This document shows positions 32,654-41,783 of a DNA stretch of 44,364 nt, one piece after another (positions within the stretch are counted from its first letter, which is position 1; every line of letters begins with the position of its first letter). The position numbers and the translations under genes are program-made. Under the pieces are notes generated by a model. That model ran no database searches, was not told the origin of the DNA, and worked only from the letters and a program-made list of their open reading frames with translations. Source of the stretch: JANMQK01 sp031370485 (GTDB lineage: Bacteria; Acidobacteriota; Polarisedimenticolia; Gp22-AA2); assembly GCA_031370485.1 (NCBI GenBank), contig JANMQK010000197.1, positions 1 to 44,364 on the forward strand, in the 5' to 3' direction.

Positions 32654-33833
32654 GGCCACCAAGGAGCTCAGCGTCGGCGCCGTCGTGTCCCTCGGCATGA
32701 TCCTGTTCGCGATCGCGGTCATGGCGATCACGAAGGAGTCGCGGCTCTTCGTCGCCAAGGTCCAGTACTGGACCCGCTTCGAGAACACCAGCGGGCTGAC
32801 GCAGGGTTCGCCGGTCCGCCTTGTCGGCGTCCAGATCGGGACCGTGGACCAGATCGAGTTCCCCGAGGACATCCGCGAGACCAAGATCAAGGTCAGCTTT
32901 TCGGTCGATCGCGCCTTCGCCAGCCGCATCCGTGCCACGTCGCGCGCCTTCCTGAAGTCGCTCACCTACCTGTCGCAGGACAAGTATGTCGAGCTGACGC
33001 CCGGCGACCCCGATTCGCCGGCCCTCCCGGCGCGTGGATACATTGAGCCGGGGGTCACCGCCTGGGAGGAGACGCTGCTTCAGAGCCAGAGCATCGCCGA
33101 CGACATCAAGGAGATCACGGCCTCGCTGAGGGACCTGCTCGTCGCGCTCAACCGGGGGGGCGGCCTCGTGCAGGAGATGATCCACAACCCCGAGTTCGGC
33201 CGCCAGAGCGCCGCGGATACCCAGGCGAGCCTCGCGGCCCTTCGGCAGGTGCTTGAAAAGGTGGCCCGAGGGAAAGGCCTGGCGGGGACCCTCCTGAGTG
33301 ACGACCAGTTCGGCAAGCGCCAGGTCGAGAACATCGACCGGTCGCTCGAGCACCTCCGCGCGGTGCTCGAGAAGCTTGACAGCGACGAGGGCCTGATCGC
33401 GCAGCTCGCCGCCCCGAACGGCAAGGGGGCCCAGGCGCTCGAGGATTTCAGGGCGAGCGCCGTTTCGCTCCGCCGCGCGACCGAGGGAATCGACAAGGGC
33501 AAAGGCCTGCTGGGCAGGCTGATCAACGATGAACCATTCGCCGAGAAGTTTCTCAACAAGCTGGACGGCGCCGCGGGCCACGCCGAGTCGATCATGAGGA
33601 AGATCGACGCGGGAAACGGGACGATCGGCGGCTTGGTGAACGATCCGGAGGTCTACGAGGGCGTGAAGGACGTCGTCCGGGGGATCAAGGGAAGCCGCGT
33701 GGGCAAGGGGATCGTCCGGCATTACGGCAACAAGGGCGCGAAATCCCGTGAGAAAGAACAGGAGAGCGAGGACGAGGGTGCGAAGCCTCAGGATAAGAAG
33801 GAAACAGGGCCGGACCGCGCCCCGAGCCCTTGA
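32640..33833 (+). CDS. mlaD: MlaD-like MCE protein with five 38-residue repeats
   Basis: 397 residues from GTG 32640, preceded by AGGAG and overlapping mlaF by 14 bases. A membrane helix (12-30) anchors the protein; residues about 38-122 form the MCE domain (GLTQGSPVRLVGVQIGTV). The rest is predicted helical and contains five repeats that start at residues 172, 210, 248, 286 and 324, each beginning like KGKGLLGRLINDEPF, exactly 38 residues apart. Such helical extensions form tubes or needles spanning the periplasm in longer MCE proteins. The C-terminal 35 residues are Lys/Glu-rich and disordered-looking. It would shuttle lipid from the MlaEF complex. Confidence 0.9.
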   Translation: MPISRATKELSVGAVVSLGMILFAIAVMAITKESRLFVAKVQYWTRFENTSGLTQGSPVRLVGVQIGTVDQIEFPEDIRETKIKVSFSVDRAFASRIRATSRAFLKSLTYLSQDKYVELTPGDPDSPALPARGYIEPGVTAWEETLLQSQSIADDIKEITASLRDLLVALNRGGGLVQEMIHNPEFGRQSAADTQASLAALRQVLEKVARGKGLAGTLLSDDQFGKRQVENIDRSLEHLRAVLEKLDSDEGLIAQLAAPNGKGAQALEDFRASAVSLRRATEGIDKGKGLLGRLINDEPFAEKFLNKLDGAAGHAESIMRKIDAGNGTIGGLVNDPEVYEGVKDVVRGIKGSRVGKGIVRHYGNKGAKSREKEQESEDEGAKPQDKKETGPDRAPSP

Positions 33834-33855
33834 GATGAGGAGGCTCTAGGACCCC

Positions 33856-34854
33856 ATGCCAAGCATCCTGGTCACCGGGGGCGCCGGATTCATCGGCTCC
33901 CACCTGGTCGAGGAACTGCTCGCCCAGGGCCACGAGGTCGTGGCCCTGGACAACTTCGACACCTTCTACGATCCCGAGGTCAAGCGGAGAAACGTCGAGC
34001 CCTTCCTCTCCCGTCCGGGATTCGCCCTCGTGGATGGGGACATCAGGGACGCAAAGGTGGTCGACGGGGTGTTCGCGTCGCACCCCGTGGGGGTCGTTGT
34101 GCACCTGGCGGCGAGAGCCGGCGTGCGGCCTTCGATCCAGCAGCCGCTCCTCTACACCGACGTCAACGTCAACGGGACCGTCGTCCTGCTCGAGGCCTGT
34201 CGCAAGCACCGGATCGGGAAGTTCATCTTCGGCTCGTCCTCCTCCGTTTACGGGAACTCGCTCAAGGCTCCCTTCTCCGAGAAGGACGACGTCCTGATGC
34301 CCATCTCCCCGTACGCCGCGACCAAGAAGGCCGGCGAGCTGCTCTGCGCGACCTACCACGCTCTGTACCGCCTCAACGTGCACTGCCTGAGGTTTTTCAC
34401 CGTTTACGGTCCGCGGCAGCGCCCGGAAATGGCGATACACAAGTTCACGCGCCTTATCGACCGGGGAATCCCCCTGGCGCGCTTCGGGGACGGCTCGACG
34501 CGCCGGGACTACACCTACATCACCGACATCGTCGCCGGTGTCGTCCGCTCCATCGAGCGCGTGCAGGGGTACGAGGTCATCAACCTAGGCGGTGCCCAGA
34601 CCACGACACTGGGAGACCTGATTGCGATGATTGAGCAGCAGCTCGGCAAGAAGGCGCTGATCGAGGAGTCGCAGGAGCAGCCGGGCGACGTGCAGGCGAC
34701 CTGGGCCGATGTCGCGAAGGCCAAGCGCCTGCTGGGGTACGAGCCCAAGGTGCCCATCAAGGAAGGCATCGCCCGGTTCGTGGCCTGGTACCGCAGGATG
34801 GAGAGCGGGGCGGAGCCGAAGGTGCCCACGCTCACGCCGAAGGGGCGCCGATGA
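33856..34854 (+). CDS. UDP-glucuronate 4-epimerase-like SDR
   Basis: 332 residues from ATG 33856; AGGA lies five bases upstream. Extended SDR features: TGGAGFIGSH (7-16) NAD loop, LDNFDTFYDP, SSSSVYGN (127-134) and the catalytic YAATK (153-157, Tyr and Lys). FFTVYGPRQRPEMA and FGDGSTRRDYTYI fit UDP-glucuronate/galacturonate epimerases (CapI/LspL group). It would convert UDP-GlcA to UDP-GalA, which fits the UDP-glucose dehydrogenase gene directly after it (ATGA overlap). Another UDP-hexose substrate is possible. Confidence 0.85.
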   Translation: MPSILVTGGAGFIGSHLVEELLAQGHEVVALDNFDTFYDPEVKRRNVEPFLSRPGFALVDGDIRDAKVVDGVFASHPVGVVVHLAARAGVRPSIQQPLLYTDVNVNGTVVLLEACRKHRIGKFIFGSSSSVYGNSLKAPFSEKDDVLMPISPYAATKKAGELLCATYHALYRLNVHCLRFFTVYGPRQRPEMAIHKFTRLIDRGIPLARFGDGSTRRDYTYITDIVAGVVRSIERVQGYEVINLGGAQTTTLGDLIAMIEQQLGKKALIEESQEQPGDVQATWADVAKAKRLLGYEPKVPIKEGIARFVAWYRRMESGAEPKVPTLTPKGRR

Positions 34855-36155
34855 ACATCGCGGTGGTCGGTACGGGGTATGTCGGTCTGGTGACGGCGGC
34901 CTGTTTCGCGGAGTTCGGCGTGAGTGTCGTCGGGATCGACAAGGACGCGCAGAAGATCGATGCGCTCCAGCACGGACGCATGCCGTTCTTCGAGCCCGGT
35001 CTCGAGGAGCTGGTGGCGCGCAACGTGCGCGAGGGACGGCTGTCGTTCACCACGGACATGAAAGCGGGGGTGGAGAAATCCCTCGTGATTTTCATCGCTG
35101 TCGGGACGCCCTCGACGGACGACGGCGCTCCCGACCTGAGTTTTGTGCGCGAGGTGGCCCTGAGCGTGGCCCGGCACATGGACGGCTACAAGGTCGTCGT
35201 GACCAAGAGCACGGTGCCGATGGGGACGGGGGCGATGATCCGGAAGCTGATCGAGGAGAACCAGGCGCGGAAGGTCCCGTTCAGCGTCGCGAGCAACCCG
35301 GAGTTCCTGAGACAGGGGGCGGCGATCGAGGATTTCATGCGGCCGAACCGGATCGTGATCGGGGCCGAGGATCCGCAGGCCATCGCGATTCTCAAGGACC
35401 TCTACGACCCGCTGTACCTCATCGAGACGCCCTTCGTGGTGACGAACGTCCTGAGCGCCGAGATGATCAAGTACGCCAGCAACGCCTTCCTGGCGACGAA
35501 GATCTCCTTCATCAACGAGATCGCCAACCTGTGCGAGGTGGTGCAGGCGGATGTCCACGAGGTGGCCCGCGGGATGGGGCTCGACAACCGCATCGGCAGG
35601 AAGTTTCTCCATCCGGGCCCGGGATTCGGCGGCTCCTGTTTTCCCAAGGACACCCGCGGCATCCTGAACATGGCCAGGCAGGCGGGGGAGCCGGCCAGCA
35701 TCGTCAGCGCGGTGATCGAGGTCAACGAACGCCAGATCGGGCGGATGGTGGAAAAGATCAGCCGGGCCGTCAACGGGTTGAAGGGACGCAGGCTTGCGTT
35801 CCTGGGTCTCTCCTTCAAGCCGAACACCAGCGACACGCGCGAATCGCCGGCCTTGCGGATCATCGGCGACGTGGTGCGGCAGGGGGCCGCTGTCCGGGCC
35901 TTCGACCCCGCGGCCATGGAGGATGCCCGCAGGACGCTCCGGGACATCGAGTATGCCGAGGACTCCTACGACGCGGCGCGCGGCTGCGACGCCCTGGTGA
36001 TCGCCACGGAGTGGAACCAGTTCCGCAACCTCGAGTGGGACCGGATCAAGGCCGCGCTGCGGTCGCCGGTGGTGGTCGATCTCAGGAACATCTACGACTC
36101 CGGGCACATGAAAGAGCTGGGATTCCGGTACTACAGCGTGGGGCGCCCTGCTTGA
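34851..36155 (+). CDS. ugd: UDP-glucose 6-dehydrogenase
   Basis: 434 residues, overlapping the epimerase as ATGA. GTGYVGLV (7-14) is the NAD loop, NPEFLRQGAAI (149-159) and MIKYASNAFLATKISFINE (205-223) build the central domain, and GFGGSCFPKD (258-267) has the catalytic Cys263. The enzyme oxidises UDP-glucose to UDP-glucuronate with two NAD, giving the uronic acid that the epimerase, the amidotransferases and glycosyltransferases can use. Length is that of the bacterial class. One of the surest calls in the window. Confidence 0.96.
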   Translation: MNIAVVGTGYVGLVTAACFAEFGVSVVGIDKDAQKIDALQHGRMPFFEPGLEELVARNVREGRLSFTTDMKAGVEKSLVIFIAVGTPSTDDGAPDLSFVREVALSVARHMDGYKVVVTKSTVPMGTGAMIRKLIEENQARKVPFSVASNPEFLRQGAAIEDFMRPNRIVIGAEDPQAIAILKDLYDPLYLIETPFVVTNVLSAEMIKYASNAFLATKISFINEIANLCEVVQADVHEVARGMGLDNRIGRKFLHPGPGFGGSCFPKDTRGILNMARQAGEPASIVSAVIEVNERQIGRMVEKISRAVNGLKGRRLAFLGLSFKPNTSDTRESPALRIIGDVVRQGAAVRAFDPAAMEDARRTLRDIEYAEDSYDAARGCDALVIATEWNQFRNLEWDRIKAALRSPVVVDLRNIYDSGHMKELGFRYYSVGRPA

Positions 36156-37111
36156 GCGCGCCGCGATGTCTGGTGACGGGTGGGGCGGGGTTCATCGGGT
36201 CGCACATCGTCGAGGCGCTGGTCAGGGAGCGGCACCCGGTCGTCATCCTGGACAATTTTTCGACCGGCCGCAGGGAGAATCTCGAGGCCCTGCTCAGGTC
36301 CCGTCCGCAGGACGGCCCCGAGCCCGAAGTCATCGAGGGGGACATCCGCGACGCTGGCACGGCCCGCGAGGCGGTCAGGGGCGCCGACTGGGTCTTCCAC
36401 CAGGCCGCCCTCCCCTCGGTGCCGCGGTCGATCGAGGACCCGCTTCTCAGCCACGAGGTCAACGCGAACGGCACCCTGGCCCTCCTGATCGCCGCCCGCG
36501 ACGCCGGTGTCGCCCGGTTCGTCTACGCCTCGTCGTCGTCCGTGTACGGCGACACGCCGTCGCTTCCCAAGGTCGAGAGCATGCCCACGCAGCCGCTCTC
36601 CCCGTACGCCGTGAGCAAGCTGGCGGGGGAGCACTACTGTCTTGTTTTCCGCGCCCTCTACGGGCTCGAGACGGTGGCCCTGCGGTACTTCAACATCTTC
36701 GGCCCCAGGCAGGATCCCCGATCGCAGTACGCGGCCGTGGTCCCGAACTTCGTCACCGCGGCGCTCTCCGGCGCCTCCCCGCGCATCTTCGGGGACGGCC
36801 TGCAGTCCCGGGACTTCACCTACGTCGAGAACGCCGTCCAGGCCAACCTGTCGGCCTGCCGGGCTCCCTCCGGGGCCACGGGCATGGCCTACAACGTGGG
36901 ATGCGGGTCGAAGGCGACCCTCCTCGACATGATCACGATGCTCGAGCGCATCACCCATAAGCCAATCAAGCCGATCCACGACGCCCCGCGCCCGGGCGAC
37001 GTCCGGCATTCCTTTGCCGACATCGGGCGCGCCCGCCAGGGACTGGGATACGCGCCGGCCGTCGGTTTCGAGGAGGGTCTGCGCAGGACGGTGGCCTGGT
37101 TCGGGGCATGA
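36152..37111 (+). CDS. WbpP-like UDP-N-acetylhexosamine 4-epimerase (SDR)
   Basis: 319 residues from TTG 36152, overlapping the dehydrogenase stop as TTGA; the next in-frame start would remove the NAD loop. VTGGAGFIGSH (8-18), SSSSVYGD (127-134) and PYAVSK (151-156) are the SDR motifs. RYFNIFGPRQDPRSQYAAVV and RDFTYVENAVQAN resemble WbpP/Gne enzymes that interconvert UDP-GlcNAc(A) and UDP-GalNAc(A). It supplies a HexNAc-type donor. Substrate assignment is by resemblance from memory and could be a different UDP-sugar. Confidence 0.82.
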   Translation: MSAPRCLVTGGAGFIGSHIVEALVRERHPVVILDNFSTGRRENLEALLRSRPQDGPEPEVIEGDIRDAGTAREAVRGADWVFHQAALPSVPRSIEDPLLSHEVNANGTLALLIAARDAGVARFVYASSSSVYGDTPSLPKVESMPTQPLSPYAVSKLAGEHYCLVFRALYGLETVALRYFNIFGPRQDPRSQYAAVVPNFVTAALSGASPRIFGDGLQSRDFTYVENAVQANLSACRAPSGATGMAYNVGCGSKATLLDMITMLERITHKPIKPIHDAPRPGDVRHSFADIGRARQGLGYAPAVGFEEGLRRTVAWFGA

Positions 37112-37788
37112 AGCTCTCGGTCGTCATCCCCGTCTACAACGAGGCCGCGACGATCCTGCAGGTCATTGAACGGGTGCTGGCCACGCCGTTCACGAAAGAG
37201 GTCATCCTGGTCGATGACGGCTCGACGGATGGAACGCGGGAGATCCTCGGCGCGGCGCGGCGCGACAACGTCAAGGTGATTTTCCAGGGCGCCAACGCCG
37301 GCAAGGGAGCGGCACTGCGGCGCGGGTTCGAGCATGTGACCGGGGACGTGGTGGTCGTCCAGGACGCCGACCTCGAATACGACCCGGCCGACTACGGCAC
37401 CCTCCTCGCTCCCATCCTGGAGGACAATGCGGACGTCGTGTACGGTTCGCGCTTCGGGGGGGAGTCGCACCGCGTCCTGCTCTACTGGCACTACCTTGGC
37501 AACCGGCTCCTCACGACCCTGTCCAACATGTTCACCAACCTGAACCTCTCGGACATGGAGACTGGATCCAAGGCGTTCCGCAGCTCGATCCTGAAGCACC
37601 TGCGCCTGCGATCGAACCGATTCGGGTTCGAGCCCGAGTTCACGGCGAAAATCGCGCGGCTCGGCTGCCGGGTGTACGAGGTTTCGGTCTCCTATCATGG
37701 ACGCGGCTATGACGAGGGCAAGAAGATCACCTGGAAGGACGGTATCGCGGCGGTCGGTTGCATCGTCTGGTACCGCTTCTTCCGTTAG
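37108..37788 (+). CDS. GT2-family glycosyltransferase, dolichyl-phosphate-mannose synthase-like
   Basis: 226 residues, overlapping the epimerase as ATGA. VVIPVYNEAATI (5-16), LVDDGSTDGT (34-43) and QDADLEYDP (85-93) are the DPM1/GtrB-type motifs, with the DxD at 86-88. The GRGYDEGKKITWKDG segment is typical of the soluble type without membrane helices. It would transfer a hexose from a nucleotide donor to polyprenyl phosphate, providing a lipid-linked single sugar for use in the periplasm. The next gene begins inside its last 92 bases. Confidence 0.85.
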   Translation: MKLSVVIPVYNEAATILQVIERVLATPFTKEVILVDDGSTDGTREILGAARRDNVKVIFQGANAGKGAALRRGFEHVTGDVVVVQDADLEYDPADYGTLLAPILEDNADVVYGSRFGGESHRVLLYWHYLGNRLLTTLSNMFTNLNLSDMETGSKAFRSSILKHLRLRSNRFGFEPEFTAKIARLGCRVYEVSVSYHGRGYDEGKKITWKDGIAAVGCIVWYRFFR

Positions 37789-38872
37789 TCGGGCCCCGGA
37801 CGATGCCGCGGCCCCGGTCTACGCCGTCATCCTCGCCGGCGGCGCGGGGACACGCCTGTGGCCGGTGGCCCGGGCGGCCCATGCCAAGCCGTTCGTGCGC
37901 CTGTTCGAAGGCGGGAGCCTCCTGCGCCGGACCTGGGACCGTATCGTGCCGCTGGTGGGGCGGCGCAACGTCGTGATCGTGACCGGCGCCGGGCAGGCGG
38001 TGGAGGCGAGGCGGGAGGCTCCGGGCGTGCCGGCGGCGAACATCATCGAGGAGGCGATCGGGCGCAATACGGCGGCATCGGTCGGCCTCGCGGCGCTCTG
38101 GATCCGCGCGCATCACGCGGATGGAATCATGATCGTGCTTCCGGCCGATCATTTCATCGAACCCGGGCCGCTGTTCCGCGCGACGCTTCGCCGGGGCATC
38201 GACGCGGTCATGCGGACCGATGGGCTGCTGACCCTCGGACTGCCGGTGCGCTCGGCCGACCAGGGCTTCGGGTACATCCTGCCCTCCGGGGAAAGAATCG
38301 CCCCGGGTATCGAGCGGGTGCGATCGTTCGTCGAAAAGCCGGGTCCCGCCAGGGCCCGCCGCATGGCCCGGGACGGCAGGTTCCTCTGGAACGCCGGGAT
38401 TTTCGTCTGGCGGGCGTCGAAGATACTGCATGAGCTCGACGCGCACTGCCCGGGGGCGATCAGGCCGGGGCGCGCCTGGGCGAGCCGCAACCCGAAGACG
38501 CCCTGGCGCGTGGGGGCTGCGGTGCTCCGCCGGACGGCCGCGGAATCGATCGACAGGGCCGTTCTTGAGCGTTCCGGATCGGTCCTGGTGATGCGCGCCA
38601 GGTTCCGCTGGTCCGATCTCGGGAGCTGGGCCGCCGTGCACGATCACCTGCCCCGGGACCGGCGGGGCAACGCGTTCCTTGGCGAAGCGCTTGTCCAGGA
38701 CGCCTCGGGATGCCTGGGCGTGAACCCGTCCGGGCTCTCGGTGTTCGTGGGTGTCCGGGACGTCGTCGCGGTGCGGTCGGGCGACATCATGCTCGTGTGC
38801 GGGCGGCAGGCCGCCCAGGACGTGCGCCGCGTCGTGGAGCGTCTGCGCGCCGGGCGCAGCCGGTATCTCTGA
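37697..38872 (+). CDS. Mannose-1-phosphate guanylyltransferase, short form
   Basis: 391 residues. ILAGGAGTRLWPVARAAHAKP (about 45-65) is the nucleotide loop, VLPADHFI the metal site, FVEKPG the substrate loop and WNAGIFVW a family signature; the protein stops without the cupin isomerase domain of fused ManC proteins. It makes GDP-mannose. The only in-frame starts are ATG 37697 and ATG 37709, both inside the previous gene, because no ATG, GTG or TTG occurs between them and the nucleotide loop; the first 40 residues are therefore probably not conserved. Start is uncertain. Confidence 0.85.
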   Translation: MDAAMTRARRSPGRTVSRRSVASSGTASSVSRAPDDAAAPVYAVILAGGAGTRLWPVARAAHAKPFVRLFEGGSLLRRTWDRIVPLVGRRNVVIVTGAGQAVEARREAPGVPAANIIEEAIGRNTAASVGLAALWIRAHHADGIMIVLPADHFIEPGPLFRATLRRGIDAVMRTDGLLTLGLPVRSADQGFGYILPSGERIAPGIERVRSFVEKPGPARARRMARDGRFLWNAGIFVWRASKILHELDAHCPGAIRPGRAWASRNPKTPWRVGAAVLRRTAAESIDRAVLERSGSVLVMRARFRWSDLGSWAAVHDHLPRDRRGNAFLGEALVQDASGCLGVNPSGLSVFVGVRDVVAVRSGDIMLVCGRQAAQDVRRVVERLRAGRSRYL

Positions 38873-38883
38873 GGAGCCAGGCG

Positions 38884-40416
38884 TTGAGCCTTCCGTCCAC
38901 CCGACTCGATCGCGTCATCAAGTGGGGCCTGCTCGGCCTCATCGCCTTCACCCCTCTCGCGTTCGGGACCGTCGAAGTCTGGTCGATCGCGGCGATGGAG
39001 TGGGGCATCCTGACCCTCCTCCTGGTGCTCGGATTGAAACGGGGCCTGGAGCCCCGGAAGTCACCGCCGGTCCGGCGGCCTCTGACCGGCCTCGAGATCC
39101 CGGTCGTCCTCTTTCTGGCTTTCTGCGCCTTGCAGACCGTTCCCCTGCCACTGGACTGGCTCGACCGGGTGTCCCCGGGTTCCGCCTCGTTCTACCGGGG
39201 GCAGGACCTCCGGGAAATCGCCGAAGAGAGGCGCCCCGGTGTCACGCGCAGCCGGACCGGGGATCCGCTGCTGCGGCAGGAGGACGCGCGGCCCCGTCCC
39301 GTGAGCATTCGTCCGGGCGAGACCTGGGCCAAGGTGAGGCTGATGGCAACGTTTTCCGGCCTTGTCCTGCTGATCGTGGCCTGGGCGGACGGGAGGCGGA
39401 GAATCGTCTTCCTCCTCTCCTCGGTGACGGTGATCGGGTTCCTGGTCGCGGTCCAGGGACTCATCCAGTTTCTGACTCCCAACGGCAAGATCTACTGGGT
39501 GCGAAGGAGCATCACCTCGAGCGGGTTCGGGCCTTTCGTCAACCATAATCATTTCGCCGGTTATGTCGAGATGGTGATCCCGGTCGCCGTCAGCCTGGCG
39601 TTCTACCTCATCGAGTTCCCGGAGCCCTATGAACCGCGCGCGGCACGCGATGCCGGACACCGCGATCTCGGGGGGGCGAGGCAGGGTTTCGTGGAGGAAA
39701 TGAGCCGCTTCGGGCGGGGAGCCCTGGCGGTGTTCGCGGCCGTGATCCTGGTGGTGTCGTTGTTTTTCTGCCTGTCGCGGGGGGGCATTCTCTCGGCCGC
39801 CGTGAGCGGGCTGATCCTCTTCGCGCTGCTATGGGGGCGCATCCCCTCCCGGCGGCTCGCCTGGTCCTTTGCGGTCGCGATCCCGCTCTTTGTGGCGGTC
39901 CTCATCGTCTGGATTGGACCCGGTGTCGTGACGCGGCAGATGGGCACCTACAGCACCGTGGGCGGTGAGGCCTCGTTCCGCCTTCGCGCAATGGTGTGGA
40001 ACAGCATGCTGCACAACCAGTCGCGGTTCCTGTGGGTCGGCTCCGGCCTGGGGACCTTCGAGGACAGCTTTGCCGCGTTCACGCCGCCGGGCGCCACGGC
40101 GCGGTGGGATAAGGCGCACAATGACTACCTGCAGGTCCTGTGGGAGACGGGTCTCGTCGGCGCCATCCTGTTCCTCGCCGCGGCCGCGGTCTTTTTTCGA
40201 CGATACTGGTGGAGCGCGCTCCGGGGTCCCGCCCACCCGCTGGGACTGTTCCGCATCGGCATCGCGGTATCGCTCCTGAGCATCGGACTGCACTCGGTGG
40301 TCGACTTCAACCTCCAGATCGGCGCGAACGGGTTTCTCTTTGCCCTGCTTTGCGGGGTACTGATCGCGCTTCACCGCGAGATCGAGGGAAGGGACCGGGG
40401 TCGGGGGATCCCGTGA
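38884..40416 (+). CDS. Wzy/WaaL-type O-antigen polymerase or ligase with long periplasmic loop
   Basis: 510 residues from TTG 38884, seven bases after GAGGAG, which decides the start. About ten membrane helices. Wzy_C features: FVNHNHFAGYVEM, FCLSRGG, and in the last third GSGLGTFEDSF and AHNDYLQVLWE, the family loop around the catalytic His. An extra hydrophilic stretch of about 55 residues (near 100-150) lies between early helices. It would polymerise repeat units or ligate the polymer to a lipid acceptor in the periplasm; the sequence does not separate these roles. Confidence 0.85.
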   Translation: MSLPSTRLDRVIKWGLLGLIAFTPLAFGTVEVWSIAAMEWGILTLLLVLGLKRGLEPRKSPPVRRPLTGLEIPVVLFLAFCALQTVPLPLDWLDRVSPGSASFYRGQDLREIAEERRPGVTRSRTGDPLLRQEDARPRPVSIRPGETWAKVRLMATFSGLVLLIVAWADGRRRIVFLLSSVTVIGFLVAVQGLIQFLTPNGKIYWVRRSITSSGFGPFVNHNHFAGYVEMVIPVAVSLAFYLIEFPEPYEPRAARDAGHRDLGGARQGFVEEMSRFGRGALAVFAAVILVVSLFFCLSRGGILSAAVSGLILFALLWGRIPSRRLAWSFAVAIPLFVAVLIVWIGPGVVTRQMGTYSTVGGEASFRLRAMVWNSMLHNQSRFLWVGSGLGTFEDSFAAFTPPGATARWDKAHNDYLQVLWETGLVGAILFLAAAAVFFRRYWWSALRGPAHPLGLFRIGIAVSLLSIGLHSVVDFNLQIGANGFLFALLCGVLIALHREIEGRDRGRGIP

Positions 40417-40441
40417 CTGGCGACCGGCGAATGACATTGGA

Positions 40442-40470
40442 TTGCAGGCCCCGGTAGAGGGTCGTATATT
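40442..40470 (+). promoter_or_regulatory. Internal sigma70-like promoter before the TPR gene
   Basis: TTGCAG (40442-40447), 17 bases, TATATT (40465-40470, five of six consensus bases). Start point near 40477. It would give the last three genes an extra promoter inside an otherwise co-directional run. Confidence 0.55.
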
Positions 40471-40507
40471 TGAGCCGTCCAGAATGCCAGGGCACACGAA
40501 GACTACG

Positions 40508-41782
40508 ATGAAGCGACGCATAGTCCTTGTCCCGCTGTTTTTCGTCCTGCTGATTCTCGAGACGGTGTATTTCGGGAGGCAGGCCGTGGCGGGCTTCATG
40601 CGGCTCGGCGGTCAGGCCGCCTTCTTCCGGAGCGATTTCCCGGCCTCGCTGGGCTGGTACCGACGGGCGCTCGCCTGGGGTGGTGACCCGGGGCGCATCG
40701 AGTCGGACATCGTGCACCTGCTCCTGTACTCGCTCGACCAGCAGGAGGCCGGGCTGAAGACGAAGATGGCGATGCCGCTCGATGAGACGCTTTCCACGGC
40801 CCGCCGCCTGGTCGGGCGCCAGATCGATGAGGCTCCTCACCGTGCGTCGTCCTGGCATCTGGCGTCCGAGGTCTACCTCCACGAGGCCCGGCGGCAGCGC
40901 GCCGGACTGGCAGTGGACCTCTCGACGCTGCCGGAGGACCCGCTTGACAACCTCCTCCCGGAGGATTGGATGGGCATCGCGGCGCTCGAGGTCGCGACAC
41001 GACTCGAGCCGAACAATGCCCTTTACTACGACCGTCTCGTGGACACGTATCTTCTCTCCGGGAACCCCGCCGCGGCATCGCCGTTCGCCCGGAAGGCCGT
41101 GGCGGCGCTGCCCGACGTGCTGGCGCACGCGTACCTGACCAATCCGAGGAGCGCCCCGGAGCTTCTCGAGGACGCGGTCCGGGGATTTGATGACGCGTTG
41201 TCGCGCGAGTCCATGGTCCCGCGCCCGACGATAGAGAGGGAGGCCGGCAGGCTGCTCGCCAGCCAGGGCCTCGACGCCCGCGCCATCCGGTACCTGGAGC
41301 GGTCCATGGATCTCGATCCCGCGTACTACGACGCCCTGATGGATCTGGCGATGTCGACCTACCGGTTGAAGGACTACTCGAAGGCCATCGGGTACTTCGA
41401 GGCGGGAGCCCGGATGCGCGAGGAGGAGCCCTGGCCCCACTACTATGCCGGGCTGTGCAACCTTGCGCTCGATCGTTCGGACCTGGCCCTGTCGGAGTTC
41501 CGGCTGGCGCGTGAGAAGGGGACGGGAGAGGTCAAGTTCTTCCAGCAGCTGGGGGAGACCCTCGACGCCGCCGGAAAGACCGTTGAGGCCGAGAGACAGT
41601 TCGTGGCCGCCGCCAATCTGAATCCCGCGGACATCTCGGCCTGGCGCTCCCTGCTTTCCTTCTACACGCGACACGACGATCACGCCGCGGCCGGGGAAGT
41701 CTGCTCGAGGATTCGCGCCCTGGCGCCGGACGACCTCTCCCTCCTCGAGCAGTGCGGCCCTCCGGGGCCGGGGTCGAACTGA
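40508..41782 (+). CDS. Membrane-anchored TPR protein
   Basis: 424 residues from ATG 40508 (MKRRIVLVPLFFVL), chosen because it gives a clean signal anchor (about 4-22) after the predicted transcription start; ATG 40484 is an alternative. TPR-like helix pairs include GIAALEVATRLEPNNALYYD, AIRYLERSMDLDPAYYDALM, and AERQFVAAANLNPADISAW in the second half. It probably sits in the periplasm attached to the inner membrane and organises polymerase or ligase partners; it lies between the two Wzy-like genes. No catalytic motif is seen. Confidence 0.78.
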   Translation: MKRRIVLVPLFFVLLILETVYFGRQAVAGFMRLGGQAAFFRSDFPASLGWYRRALAWGGDPGRIESDIVHLLLYSLDQQEAGLKTKMAMPLDETLSTARRLVGRQIDEAPHRASSWHLASEVYLHEARRQRAGLAVDLSTLPEDPLDNLLPEDWMGIAALEVATRLEPNNALYYDRLVDTYLLSGNPAAASPFARKAVAALPDVLAHAYLTNPRSAPELLEDAVRGFDDALSRESMVPRPTIEREAGRLLASQGLDARAIRYLERSMDLDPAYYDALMDLAMSTYRLKDYSKAIGYFEAGARMREEEPWPHYYAGLCNLALDRSDLALSEFRLAREKGTGEVKFFQQLGETLDAAGKTVEAERQFVAAANLNPADISAWRSLLSFYTRHDDHAAAGEVCSRIRALAPDDLSLLEQCGPPGPGSN

Positions 41783-41783
41783 C

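Noticed and set aside
34709..37111. An 800-codon frame containing the WbpP-like epimerase
   Set aside because: The first 480 codons overlap UDP-glucose dehydrogenase in another frame and look like noise; the real protein starts at TTG 36152.
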